Assembly: GCA_038206725.1 (NCBI GenBank)
Contig: JBBRAO010000035.1
Coordinates: 1-32,113, forward strand
DNA from: JBAXXL01 sp038206725
Lineage (GTDB): Bacteria; Bacteroidota; Ignavibacteria; Kapaibacteriales; UBA2268
DNA: 32,113 bases
Direction: 5' to 3'
Positions 1 to 6,845 of this stretch are shown piece by piece. The position numbers and the translations under genes are program-made. The notes below the pieces were generated by a model that was given only the letters and a program-made list of their open reading frames with translations, did no database searches and was not told the origin of the DNA. Each line of letters begins with the position of its first letter. Position 1 is the stretch's first letter.

Positions 1-287
1 GTGGAACAAGACTCTTCAATCCATCAGGTAAAGTCGAACTGATGCAAATAAATCCTAATCCCGCAAGCGAGGACATTGAGATTAAAGTGAATTTGATTGA
101 AGACGGTGCTTCTACCGTTTCGGTATATAATTTGAATGGTGCTAAGTTACGCGAATTTAGTTTAAATGACGGAACGGGATTGAAAACGATTAATCTCGAT
201 TTGAAAGACTTTGATAATGGATTATATTTTATTGAATTAATAACACCGACGGTAGTGAATCATCAGAAGTTGATGATAGTGAAATAG
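1..287 (+). CDS. C-terminal end of a T9SS-secreted protein (partial)
   Basis: The frame is open from the left edge (first full codon at base 3) and ends at the TAA before base 288, so only about the last 94 residues are present. The visible part is a type A T9SS sorting domain: an INPNPASE start, a beta-rich VSVYNLNGAKL segment, then NGLYFIEL and a basic end, HQKLMIVK. Such domains direct passage across the outer membrane through the Por/T9SS translocon and are then removed or swapped for a surface anchor. The function of the rest of the protein cannot be seen. The ATG at base 42 lies inside the domain and is not a real start. Confidence 0.85.
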   Translation, partial: GTRLFNPSGKVELMQINPNPASEDIEIKVNLIEDGASTVSVYNLNGAKLREFSLNDGTGLKTINLDLKDFDNGLYFIELITPTVVNHQKLMIVK

Positions 288-305
288 AAAGTTTTAATAT
301 GATGT

Positions 306-332
306 GTCATTCCCACGGAAGCGGGAATCCAT
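306..332. repeat. Short interspersed palindrome (ATTCCC...GGGAAT type)
   Basis: Arms ATTCCC (309-314) and GGGAAT (323-328) enclose an ACGGAAGC centre, within the wider context TGTCATTCCC...GGGAATCCAT. Near-identical palindromes are common as intergenic repeats in many bacterial genomes. It sits between the T9SS cargo gene and the ORF6N gene and has no T-run, so a role as intrinsic terminator is weak. Confidence 0.5.
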
Positions 333-347
333 CTTCAATAATAGTAT

Positions 348-355
348 TACCTTTG
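348..355 (+). promoter_or_regulatory. Candidate -7 element TACCTTTG for the ORF6N gene
   Basis: TACCTTTG matches the Bacteroidota -7 consensus TAnnTTTG and lies 34 bases before the ATG at 390. No clear -33 TTG partner is visible, so this is a weak call. Confidence 0.3.
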
Positions 356-389
356 GAAGGTTTAAAAAGAAATAAATAAATTATAAAGT

Positions 390-785
390 ATGAACGACAA
401 TAAAGAAATATTACCAATCAATGATATCCGGAATCAGATTTTTTCGATTCGCGGGCAACAGGTTATGATAGACCGTGATTTGGCAGATCTTTATCAAGTT
501 CCAACTAAACGCTTAAATGAGCAAGTAAAAAGGAATATCGACCGCTTTCCAGAAGAATTCAGATTTCAGTTAAATAATTATGAAAAAAATGAACTGGTCG
601 CAAATTGCGACCGGTTCATGACAATCGATGAATATCTAGTTTATTTCATAGGTGCATCGCTGAAGGATTTGGGAAAAAAATGGTTTGCTTTCTCGAAAAT
701 GAGCATTGACGCTTTAGATATTTTAAAGAATTTAAACGAAAAAAGAATGCTAAACTCATCCGATGACCGGGAAGTCATCGGATGA
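390..785 (+). CDS. ORF6N-domain protein, shortened
   Basis: The first ~75 residues match the ORF6N DNA-binding domain seen in phage-derived and chromosomal KilA-N-like proteins: an IRGQQVMIDRDLADLYQV core, then RNIDRFPEEFRFQL and NELVANCDRF. Residues ~78-131 match what I recall as the tail of long ORF6N proteins (YFIGASLKDLGKKWFAFSKM). The usual middle section, with the PYAFTEQGVAML motif and a long helical region, is missing: CDRF runs straight into MTIDEYLVYFIGAS. The protein is 131 residues, against well over 200 for two-part family members. The simplest reading is an in-frame internal deletion joining two DRF-type sequences. No phage or toxin genes flank it. The stop codon lies inside a 14-bp perfect hairpin. 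DNA-binding ability of the remnant is uncertain. Confidence 0.7.
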   Translation: MNDNKEILPINDIRNQIFSIRGQQVMIDRDLADLYQVPTKRLNEQVKRNIDRFPEEFRFQLNNYEKNELVANCDRFMTIDEYLVYFIGASLKDLGKKWFAFSKMSIDALDILKNLNEKRMLNSSDDREVIG

Positions 786-787
786 GT
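754..787. other. Perfect 14-bp hairpin overlapping the ORF6N stop codon
   Basis: Arm ACTCATCCGATGAC (754-767) pairs exactly with GTCATCGGATGAGT (774-787) around a 6-base loop, CGGGAA. It covers the last codons and the TGA of the ORF6N gene. It is followed by repeats of AAAAAGT rather than T, so on the plus strand it is not a classic intrinsic terminator. It may stabilise the 3' end of the transcript. The core CATCCGAT recurs in the terminator at 3037. Confidence 0.6.
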
Positions 788-849
788 AAAAAGTAAAAAG
801 TAAAAAGAAAAACGAAAAAAGAATTATGAATTAATAATATAGAGTAGTT

Positions 850-3018
850 ATGTTAAAAAAAATGATGTTTATGTTTGCATTGCTGTTATTGGCGGTAAAT
901 GCAAAATCGGAAGATACCGATGGGAAGTTTTCCTACGGTTTGTTTGGTGGTTATTTGATTAATATGCACTCAGCCGATTTTAAGGAAATCCCTGATTGTC
1001 CGAGCTGTTCACCTGGTTATGAATCGGGTTTCGGTGGGGGATTAGGTTTCGGAGCGTTGTTCGAATATAGCATTGCACCAAAGTTTTCGTTGGGTGCAAG
1101 AGTTGCCTACAACGATATTAGCGCATTGCTGAAACGCGAAGAAACAACTACCATTATTGTTGAAGGTGCCCCCGTAGATGGTATTTTTGAGCATACCATT
1201 AATGCGACACTAGCCACAGCCGGTATTGAACCGATGATTCGATTTGAAGTTATTAAAAATTTAAGAATTAGTTTGGGTATTTATGCGAGTGCTCTAATCA
1301 AAGCAAAATATTCCCAAAAAGAAGAAATTACGAAACCGGTGGGAGTGGGTACTTTTCTTGATTCTACTGGCAAAGATACATATAAGCGCACAAGGAACGT
1401 AGTTCCTGATACAACATTAAGCAAAGCGGCATCTCTTTTATTATCACCTTGTGTCGGATTGTCTTATAGATTACCTATGAACAAATCCAAGAGCCTGACA
1501 CTCGAACCGGAAATTTTTTACTATATGGGTTTAACCAATATAGTTGATGACCCAATAGTAACTAAATGGAAAGCAAATTCGATAAGATTAGGTCTTGCTG
1601 TCATATATACTCCTCCAAAAGAAAAAGTATATATCAGAAAATTCGAGAAGATGTATAAAATTGATACTATTGAAATAAAAAAAGATTTGATTACTCAATC
1701 TCGTTTTGCTAAAGGTATTGAAACCAAACGCACAACAGAAAATAAAGAAGAAAATATAATATTAACGACCGAGACGATTTCGCGTGTGGATACAGTATTT
1801 GTAGCCAAAACTTATGAGCTAACTGCCAATATTTCGGCTGTTGGCGTTGATGCGGATGGAAAGGAAGTCAAAAATCCGAAGGTTATCATAGAGGAATTTA
1901 CTTCGTTTAAAGTAAAACCATTGCTGAATTATATTTTCTTTGCAGATAATTCTTCGGTATTGCCTACAAAATACAAATCCCTTAGCAAATTGCAGGCGGA
2001 GAATTTTCAAATAAACGATTTATACGCTTACGAAGCTCTGGATATTTATTATAATAGCTTAAATGTCGTTGGTAAACGAATGACTGATAATCCGAAAGCT
2101 AAATTAACAATTGTCGGTTGCAATGCCGATTTTGGTAATGAGAAAGGGAACAAAGATTTGTCAGCTAAAAGAGCGGCAATTATTAAAGATTATCTCGTAA
2201 ATGTCTGGAATATTAAAGAAGCTCGATTAAGTGTTGAAGCGCGTAATCTACCCGAACAAGCCTCCACTCCGGCAACTGATCCTGAAAGGTCAGAAGAAAA
2301 CCGCAGGGTTGAATTATATTCAGATGACTATGAAATCCTTTCTCCGGTCTTTTTAGCCGATACCATACGTACATCAAATCCACCGATTGTAAGATTTTAT
2401 CCCGAGGTCAAATCAGAAGCTGGTGTTACAAGTTGGTCCGTAATAGCTAATCAAAAGCTCGATAATGTTGAAAATAGTTTCGTTAAAGACGGAAGCGGTA
2501 TCCCACCTGCGTCAATTGATTGGGAAGTTGCAGGAAACAGCTCATTAACACCGAAAAAACCATTACCGATTAACTATTTCATAAAGGTGAAGGATAAAAC
2601 AGGGAAGGAAATCCAAACCATTGAAAAATCATTACCTTTTGAATTAGTTACAATAGTTAGAAAACGGGAAATGGGTATCCAAGATAAGAAAATTGAAAAT
2701 TTCAGCTTAATATTATTTGATTTCGATAAATCGGTTATCAGCGGAACAAATAAGAAAATTGTTGATATGATAAAGAATCGGATCACCAAAGAATCTATAA
2801 TTTCTATTGAAGGATATACAGACCGTATAGGCGAAGACGAATATAATATGAACTTATCCGAGAAACGCGCATTTTCGGCGAAAGATGCAATTGGCAGAAA
2901 AGATGCAAAAGTTAAGGGTATAGGTGAAGGAAAATTGTTATATGATAATAATTTGCCTGAAGGCCGGTTCTATTGCAGAACTGTTGACATTAGAATCGAA
3001 ACGCCTCTAACCAAATAA
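850..3018 (+). CDS. Outer-membrane protein with two OmpA-like domains
   Basis: 722 residues. An N-terminal signal peptide (1-~20) is followed by a beta-barrel-like region (~25-255) with GLFGGYL, LGARVAYND and SLGIYASAL strands. After a linker come two OmpA-like peptidoglycan-binding domains. The first (~358-490) has FFADNSS, the sugar-binding Asp in CNADFG and the Arg in LSAKRA. The second (~617-720) has LFDFDKS, GYTDRIG and LSEKRA, so it also keeps the Asp and Arg that bind diaminopimelate in E. coli OmpA. Between them is a ~120-residue beta-rich segment. The expected role is tethering the outer membrane to the cell wall. It stands alone between the ORF6N gene and a strong terminator at 3037. 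Confident for the family; the double domain is the unusual part. Confidence 0.85.
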   Translation: MLKKMMFMFALLLLAVNAKSEDTDGKFSYGLFGGYLINMHSADFKEIPDCPSCSPGYESGFGGGLGFGALFEYSIAPKFSLGARVAYNDISALLKREETTTIIVEGAPVDGIFEHTINATLATAGIEPMIRFEVIKNLRISLGIYASALIKAKYSQKEEITKPVGVGTFLDSTGKDTYKRTRNVVPDTTLSKAASLLLSPCVGLSYRLPMNKSKSLTLEPEIFYYMGLTNIVDDPIVTKWKANSIRLGLAVIYTPPKEKVYIRKFEKMYKIDTIEIKKDLITQSRFAKGIETKRTTENKEENIILTTETISRVDTVFVAKTYELTANISAVGVDADGKEVKNPKVIIEEFTSFKVKPLLNYIFFADNSSVLPTKYKSLSKLQAENFQINDLYAYEALDIYYNSLNVVGKRMTDNPKAKLTIVGCNADFGNEKGNKDLSAKRAAIIKDYLVNVWNIKEARLSVEARNLPEQASTPATDPERSEENRRVELYSDDYEILSPVFLADTIRTSNPPIVRFYPEVKSEAGVTSWSVIANQKLDNVENSFVKDGSGIPPASIDWEVAGNSSLTPKKPLPINYFIKVKDKTGKEIQTIEKSLPFELVTIVRKREMGIQDKKIENFSLILFDFDKSVISGTNKKIVDMIKNRITKESIISIEGYTDRIGEDEYNMNLSEKRAFSAKDAIGRKDAKVKGIGEGKLLYDNNLPEGRFYCRTVDIRIETPLTK

Positions 3019-3036
3019 TTTATTTATCAGTTAATT

Positions 3037-3070
3037 CATCCGATTACTTCAAGTAATCGGATGTTTTTTT
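3037..3070 (+). terminator. Intrinsic terminator of the OmpA-like gene
   Basis: CATCCGATTACTT (3037-3049) and AAGTAATCGGATG (3051-3063) form a perfect stem, followed directly by TTTTTTT (3064-3070). It begins 18 bases after the stop codon. Confidence 0.9.
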
Positions 3071-3161
3071 ATATTATTAAAGGTATATATTTTTATATTA
3101 ACAATCAAATTCTTATTTTTGTTTATTAGTATTTTCTAAATATGAAAATAAAATAAAGAAA

Positions 3162-3587
3162 TTGGGCTAAAGCCCGGAAATGTAGGAACAGAATCTTCAC
3201 CCACGAGCTAAAGCTCGTGACGACAGAAGAAAGAAAAGACAATTTATACCCACGAGCTAAAGCCCGTGGCAACATAGGAAAGAAAAGACAATTTATACCC
3301 ACGAGCTAAAGCCCGTGGCAACAGAAGACAGAAAAGACAATTTATACCCAAGAGCTAAAGCCCGTGGCAACACAAGAAAGAAGAGACAATTTATACCCAC
3401 GAGCTAAAGCTCGTGGCAACACAAGAAAGAAGAGATAATCTATACCCACGAGCTAAAGCCCGTGGCAACAGAAGACAGAAAAGATAAATTTGAAAGTTAA
3501 TGTTAATTGCCAAAGAAACAAAAATTAGTTGCCACGGCTTTTAAGTCGTGGATATAGATTAATCAATGCTTCTTGGGCTTTAGCCAA
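3162..3587. repeat. Six-copy 49-bp palindromic tandem array with inverted flanks
   Basis: Copies begin at 3200, 3249, 3298, 3347, 3396 and 3445, an exact 49-base period. Each has a 26-base palindromic part (arms CCACGAGC and GCCCGTGG or GCTCGTGG around TAAA, then CAACA) and a 23-base purine-rich part (GAAGACAGAAAAGACAATTT type). Copies 1 and 5 carry GCTCG, which restores pairing with GAGC. The purine-rich parts are also conserved, so this is a tandem repeat and not a CRISPR. Outside it lie TTGGGCTAAAGCCC (3162 on), an opposite-strand relative of the core (CCACGGC/GTCGTGG, 3532-3551) and TTGGGCTTTAGCCAA (3573-3587), so the flanks are roughly mirror images. No gene is visible in 3071-3611. Confidence 0.9.
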
Positions 3588-3611
3588 AAAATGAATATAT
3601 AAAGGAAAATA

Positions 3612-4070
3612 ATGAATAAAGACAAAACAATCGCATTGGTAGCACACGACAATTGCAAAAAAGATTTGGTAGAGTGGGTGGAATGGAATAGTGAGCTTTT
3701 AAGTCCACATCATCTGGTTTGTACAGGAACAACAGGTAATATGGTTGAAAATGCATTATCTGCAAAAATTGCTCAGCATAAGATATTAAAAATCACAAAG
3801 CTGAAATCCGGTCCGTTGGGTGGTGATTTGCAATTAGGCTCAATGATTGCAAACGAAGGTATTGACATATTGATTTTCTTATGGGACCCGATGGAACCAC
3901 AACCTCACGATGTTGATGTTAAAGCTTTATTGAGAATTGCTGTATTGTATAATATTCCTACAGCCAACAATAGAGCGACCGCGGATTTTCTAATTTCTTC
4001 CACATTAATGGACGAAGAATACTATTCAATTCAAAAAGACTATTCAAGCTATTTAAAAAGAAGAATATGA
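3612..4070 (+). CDS. mgsA: Methylglyoxal synthase
   Basis: 152 residues, the same length as E. coli MgsA and alignable over its whole length. It converts dihydroxyacetone phosphate to methylglyoxal and phosphate, a cytoplasmic bypass of lower glycolysis that relieves sugar-phosphate build-up. Visible motifs: ALVAHDNCK (8-16), the phosphate-binding CTGTTG (37-42), SGPLGGDLQLG (66-76) with the catalytic Asp72, and DPMEPQPHDVDVKALL (92-107) with His99 and Asp102, equivalent to E. coli Asp71, His98 and Asp101. AAAGGA at 3600-3605 precedes the start. It follows the 49-bp repeat array and is 43 bases ahead of lemA, so co-transcription is possible. All key residues are intact. Confidence 0.95.
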   Translation: MNKDKTIALVAHDNCKKDLVEWVEWNSELLSPHHLVCTGTTGNMVENALSAKIAQHKILKITKLKSGPLGGDLQLGSMIANEGIDILIFLWDPMEPQPHDVDVKALLRIAVLYNIPTANNRATADFLISSTLMDEEYYSIQKDYSSYLKRRI

Positions 4071-4113
4071 AAGTTTTAATGTTAAACGTTTTTTAAAATA
4101 AAGGATTAAAAAT

Positions 4114-4683
4114 ATGAGTACACTTGGAATTATTATTATCGCAGCCGTTGTGCTACTTGGAATTATTATTATCGGTATGTATAACGGACTAATCCGTAGA
4201 AAAAATGCTGTAGAGAACGCTTTCGGCGGTATAGACGCTCAATTGAAACAGCGCTATGACCTGATACCAAACTTAGTATCAACTGTTAAACAATACGCCA
4301 GCCACGAAAAGGGGATATTGGAAAAAATTACCGAAATGCGCGTAAGAGCGGTTTCCGGTGGACTGAGCAATGACGAAAAAGTCGCCTTAGATAACGAGAT
4401 TTCTCAAACAATGAAAGGCATTATGGTTGCTGTCGAAAATTATCCTGACTTGAAAGCCAGCGAGAACTTCCTAAACCTACAGAGAACTTTAAATGAAGTA
4501 GAATCACAAATTTCAGCCGCGCGCAGAGCTTATAATGCTGTTGTAACTGACTATAACAATGGGGTAGAGACATTTCCAAGCAGTGTTTTAGCTGGAATGA
4601 TGAATATGAAACACAAACAGGTTTTCGAAATACCTGATAGCGAAAGAGCAAATATAAACGTAAGCAATCTGTTCAAAAACTAA
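4114..4683 (+). CDS. lemA: LemA family membrane protein
   Basis: 189 residues with one N-terminal transmembrane helix (about 4-24), then a long helical cytoplasmic or periplasmic domain. The family signature is clear: RRKNAVENAFGGIDAQLKQR followed by YDLIPNLVSTVKQYA, and near the end AGMMNMKHKQVFEIPD. LemA proteins are widespread but their role is not settled; they often sit beside a DUF3137 or a TPM-domain gene in envelope clusters. Here the next gene, 12 bases on, is a DUF3137 protein, so the two form an operon. AAAGGA lies just upstream of the ATG. Confidence 0.93.
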   Translation: MSTLGIIIIAAVVLLGIIIIGMYNGLIRRKNAVENAFGGIDAQLKQRYDLIPNLVSTVKQYASHEKGILEKITEMRVRAVSGGLSNDEKVALDNEISQTMKGIMVAVENYPDLKASENFLNLQRTLNEVESQISAARRAYNAVVTDYNNGVETFPSSVLAGMMNMKHKQVFEIPDSERANINVSNLFKN

Positions 4684-4695
4684 TATGTAATTATT

Positions 4696-5667
4696 ATGGA
4701 AGATGTTAACAAAGTAAATGAACTTTTCCAAACCCAGCTCAAAGAGCGATTAAAGGGTCTCGAAAAGTTGAGATTATTAATTATATCTATGACTATAATC
4801 CTTATCATAGCTATTATTGGTTTTTTCGCTGTTGGTTATATTATTATTGCACAAGACAATATGACGTTTTTCTACATTTGGGTAGGAATAAGCATCATTG
4901 CTTCAGGAATTATTGGTTATTTTATCAGTAAAAAGAAAAAAGCATATCGCCATCAGTATAAAACTTCAGTAGTAGCCGAGATAATTAAATTGATTGATCC
5001 GAGTTGGGAATACAATTATCAAAGTTGTATAAATTCCGTTGATTATCATCAAAGTGAACTATTCCGTAAGGATTGTGATAGATATATGGGCGATGATTTA
5101 GTTATAGGAAATATTGATAAAACAGATTTCCAATTCTCAGAACTGCAAACTCAATATAAGACCTATACGACTGATTCGCAGGGTCATCAACAGGAAAAAT
5201 GGGTTACAATTTTTAACGGGCTTTTTATTCACGCGGATTTCAACAAATTGATTGCCGGAAAAACATTTGTTCAACCCGATAAAGCGGAAAAGCTTTTCGG
5301 CAAACTCGGGCAAATGTTCCAGAAAATAAGTACCAAAGGTGAATTGATTAAACTCGAAAATCCTGAATTTGAAAAAATGTTCGTTGTTCACGGCTCCAAT
5401 CAGATTGAATCACGCTATATATTAACTCCGACGATGATGGAGGCTATGGTAGCGATTCAGAAGAAGTATGACCGCCCTATATCATATTCGTTTAAGGGTT
5501 CACGTGTTTACTGCGCTATGAGCTTCACAAAGGGATTATTCGAGCCAAGGATGATGAGATCCGGAGTTAAAATATCTGACGTAGAAGAAGTGCACGATTT
5601 ATTCAAGATAATTGCAATCATAATTAAGGAAATGAATCTAAATACAAGGATTTGGACTAAAGAATAA
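4696..5667 (+). CDS. DUF3137-family membrane protein
   Basis: 323 residues. Two transmembrane helices near the N terminus (about 27-52 and 57-77) are followed by KKKKAYRH and a soluble domain. The domain has the typical DUF3137 order: DDLVIGNIDKTDFQFSEL, TIFNGLFIHADFNK, PDKAEKLFGKLGQMFQ, LENPEFEKMFVVHGSNQIE and SRYILTPTMMEAMV, with a final RPISYSFKGSRVYCAM. Function is unknown; the family is regularly paired with LemA, as here (12-base gap), which suggests a common membrane complex. The gene ends 43 bases before a candidate tRNA promoter. Confidence 0.9.
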   Translation: MEDVNKVNELFQTQLKERLKGLEKLRLLIISMTIILIIAIIGFFAVGYIIIAQDNMTFFYIWVGISIIASGIIGYFISKKKKAYRHQYKTSVVAEIIKLIDPSWEYNYQSCINSVDYHQSELFRKDCDRYMGDDLVIGNIDKTDFQFSELQTQYKTYTTDSQGHQQEKWVTIFNGLFIHADFNKLIAGKTFVQPDKAEKLFGKLGQMFQKISTKGELIKLENPEFEKMFVVHGSNQIESRYILTPTMMEAMVAIQKKYDRPISYSFKGSRVYCAMSFTKGLFEPRMMRSGVKISDVEEVHDLFKIIAIIIKEMNLNTRIWTKE

Positions 5668-5709
5668 AAAAAACTGCCAATCGGATTTTCCTAATTCAGA
5701 AAAATAAGC

Positions 5710-5717
5710 TAATTTTG
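5710..5717 (+). promoter_or_regulatory. Candidate tRNA promoter, -7 element TAATTTTG
   Basis: TAATTTTG fits the Bacteroidota -7 consensus TAnnTTTG and ends 11 bases before the mature tRNA 5' end, giving a leader of a few bases. TTTTC near 5686 is a poor -33 match. Confidence 0.5.
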
Positions 5718-5728
5718 AATATGGAAAC

Positions 5729-5811
5729 GCCCGGATGGCGGAATTGGTAGACGCGCTACATTCAGGTTGTAGTGAGCTAAGCTTGTGCAGGTTCAAGTCC
5801 TGTTCCGGGTA
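5729..5811 (+). tRNA. tRNA-Leu (anticodon CAG)
   Basis: A full cloverleaf can be drawn. The acceptor stem is GCCCGGA with TCCGGGT, a G-U closing at position 1-72, then discriminator A. The D-arm contains GGAATTGGTAGACGC. The anticodon stem CTACA/TGTAG holds loop TTCAGGT with anticodon CAG at 5763-5765, reading CUG. A long variable arm (TGAGCTAAGCTTGTG region), typical of class II tRNA-Leu, is followed by the T-arm with TTCAAGT. CCA is not encoded. It is followed at once by a terminator. Confidence 0.96.
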
Positions 5812-5813
5812 CA

Positions 5814-5844
5814 AAAAAAGGACACTTTACGAGTGTCCTTTTTT
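5814..5844. terminator. Bidirectional terminator between tRNA-Leu and the lipoprotein gene
   Basis: AAAAAAGGACACT (5814-5826) pairs perfectly with AGTGTCCTTTTTT (5832-5844) around a 5-base loop. The T-run serves the tRNA on the plus strand. The mirror A-run serves the minus-strand lipoprotein gene that ends at 5865. Confidence 0.9.
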
Positions 5845-5864
5845 ATAATAAGCGAATTCAATTA

Positions 5865-6587
5865 TTAGTAATTTTTCTTAACAGCTTGTATGGCTTGTTT
5901 TATTAAATTGTCTATATCATTATGATTAGAATCGTCGGTTGGATCTAATAACTCACCGGAGCCTTTGATAAATACATCAACCGGATTAATTATCAAATAA
6001 AAATTGGATTCTTGGTTAGAAGGTAAATCAATATCACTGCCAAAATTATAGGTCATATTGACAGTAGGTGAACCACTATAAACGAAATGGTACGAAGTGC
6101 CACCCCTAAAGATAACACAATCAATTATTACCGAGTAACGATCGCTTGTGGCAAAATCTTTAAATAGTGAGCTGTTAGCGTATTGCGCAAGTTCGCTTGA
6201 AGCAAACCTATGCATTTCCAATTTCATCTTATTGTATTTACCTGATGGAATTGTTCCTGAAGCTATATCCAAAGATGTTCCTGTTGAATCAGCCATAAAA
6301 AGCAATGGACCGGCTTTAAATAATTTGTCTTTTGAATCATCGCTTTCATTATAAGCGTGGAATTTAACTTCAGTAATCAAGATTCTAACTTTTTTAATTT
6401 GAATAGAATCTACATCGGAAGAAGTTATTCCTTCGTTAAATTTAATTGTGGCTGGTTTAACTGTGTTCTTTTCAAGTTGAGCTCTTAAGTTAATTGTGGC
6501 AGTATCGTCCGGTCCTGTTGTATCTTTGCAAGAATACATTGCAAATGAAATGGCTAAAGCCAATATGGAGAAAATGATTTTCTTCAT
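5865..6587 (-). CDS. Predicted lipoprotein, DUF4382-like
   Basis: 240 residues. The N terminus MKKIIFSILALAISFAMYSC is a lipoprotein signal with the lipid-bearing Cys at 20, followed by KD, so it is probably an envelope lipoprotein. The mature part has a central beta-rich domain (about 57-145) with VDSIQIKKVRILITEVKFHA and SGTIPSGKYNKMKLEMHRF. That order of strands resembles DUF4382 lipoproteins of Bacteroidota, but the match is by eye and weak. The end is acidic and helical. GAGGA lies just upstream of the ATG. It is 258 bases downstream of the porin-like gene on the same strand, with a possible weak terminator between, so it may or may not share the transcript. Function unknown. Confidence 0.65.
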   Translation of the reverse strand: MKKIIFSILALAISFAMYSCKDTTGPDDTATINLRAQLEKNTVKPATIKFNEGITSSDVDSIQIKKVRILITEVKFHAYNESDDSKDKLFKAGPLLFMADSTGTSLDIASGTIPSGKYNKMKLEMHRFASSELAQYANSSLFKDFATSDRYSVIIDCVIFRGGTSYHFVYSGSPTVNMTYNFGSDIDLPSNQESNFYLIINPVDVFIKGSGELLDPTDDSNHNDIDNLIKQAIQAVKKNY

Positions 6588-6781
6588 AATAAATCCTCAC
6601 TTATAATTATCAAATATTTGAATTATTTTTAAAAATCAGTTAATGTATTTTTAATTCTATTAAAAACTCGTCCGGTTTATCGGGAGTAAATAGTACTCTT
6701 TGAACGGCTCATTCATTTCTGCTTCTAAAAAATAATATTATAGATAATTTATAAAATACGTTTGACAAAGCGATTTGTTTT

Positions 6782-6807
6782 AAAAAAAAACCATACATAA
6801 TTATGTA
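6782..6807 (-). terminator. Possible weak terminator after the porin-like gene
   Basis: The palindrome TACATAATTATGTA (6794-6807) is followed, on the minus strand, by a nine-base T-run (A-run 6782-6790 on the plus strand). The stem is AT-rich and weak. The rest of the 258-base gap 6588-6845 shows nothing else recognisable. Confidence 0.4.
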
Positions 6808-6845
6808 CAGTCTTAATTTTGAAAATAAATTATTAATTATTCGAT

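Noticed and set aside
390..785. ORF6N gene as part of a prophage
   Set aside because: No other phage-like gene occurs in the window; ORF6N proteins are common outside prophages.
754..787. The perfect 14-bp hairpin as an intrinsic terminator
   Set aside because: It is followed on the plus strand by an A-rich stretch and not by T; it is reported as a hairpin only.
3200..3493. Regularly spaced palindromic repeats that look like a CRISPR array
   Set aside because: The spacers are almost identical between copies, the period is an exact 49 bases and no cas gene is near; it is a tandem repeat.
5729..5811. tRNA-Leu as an integration site for a mobile element
   Set aside because: No integrase, no duplicate of the tRNA 3' end was seen, and both sides carry ordinary genes.
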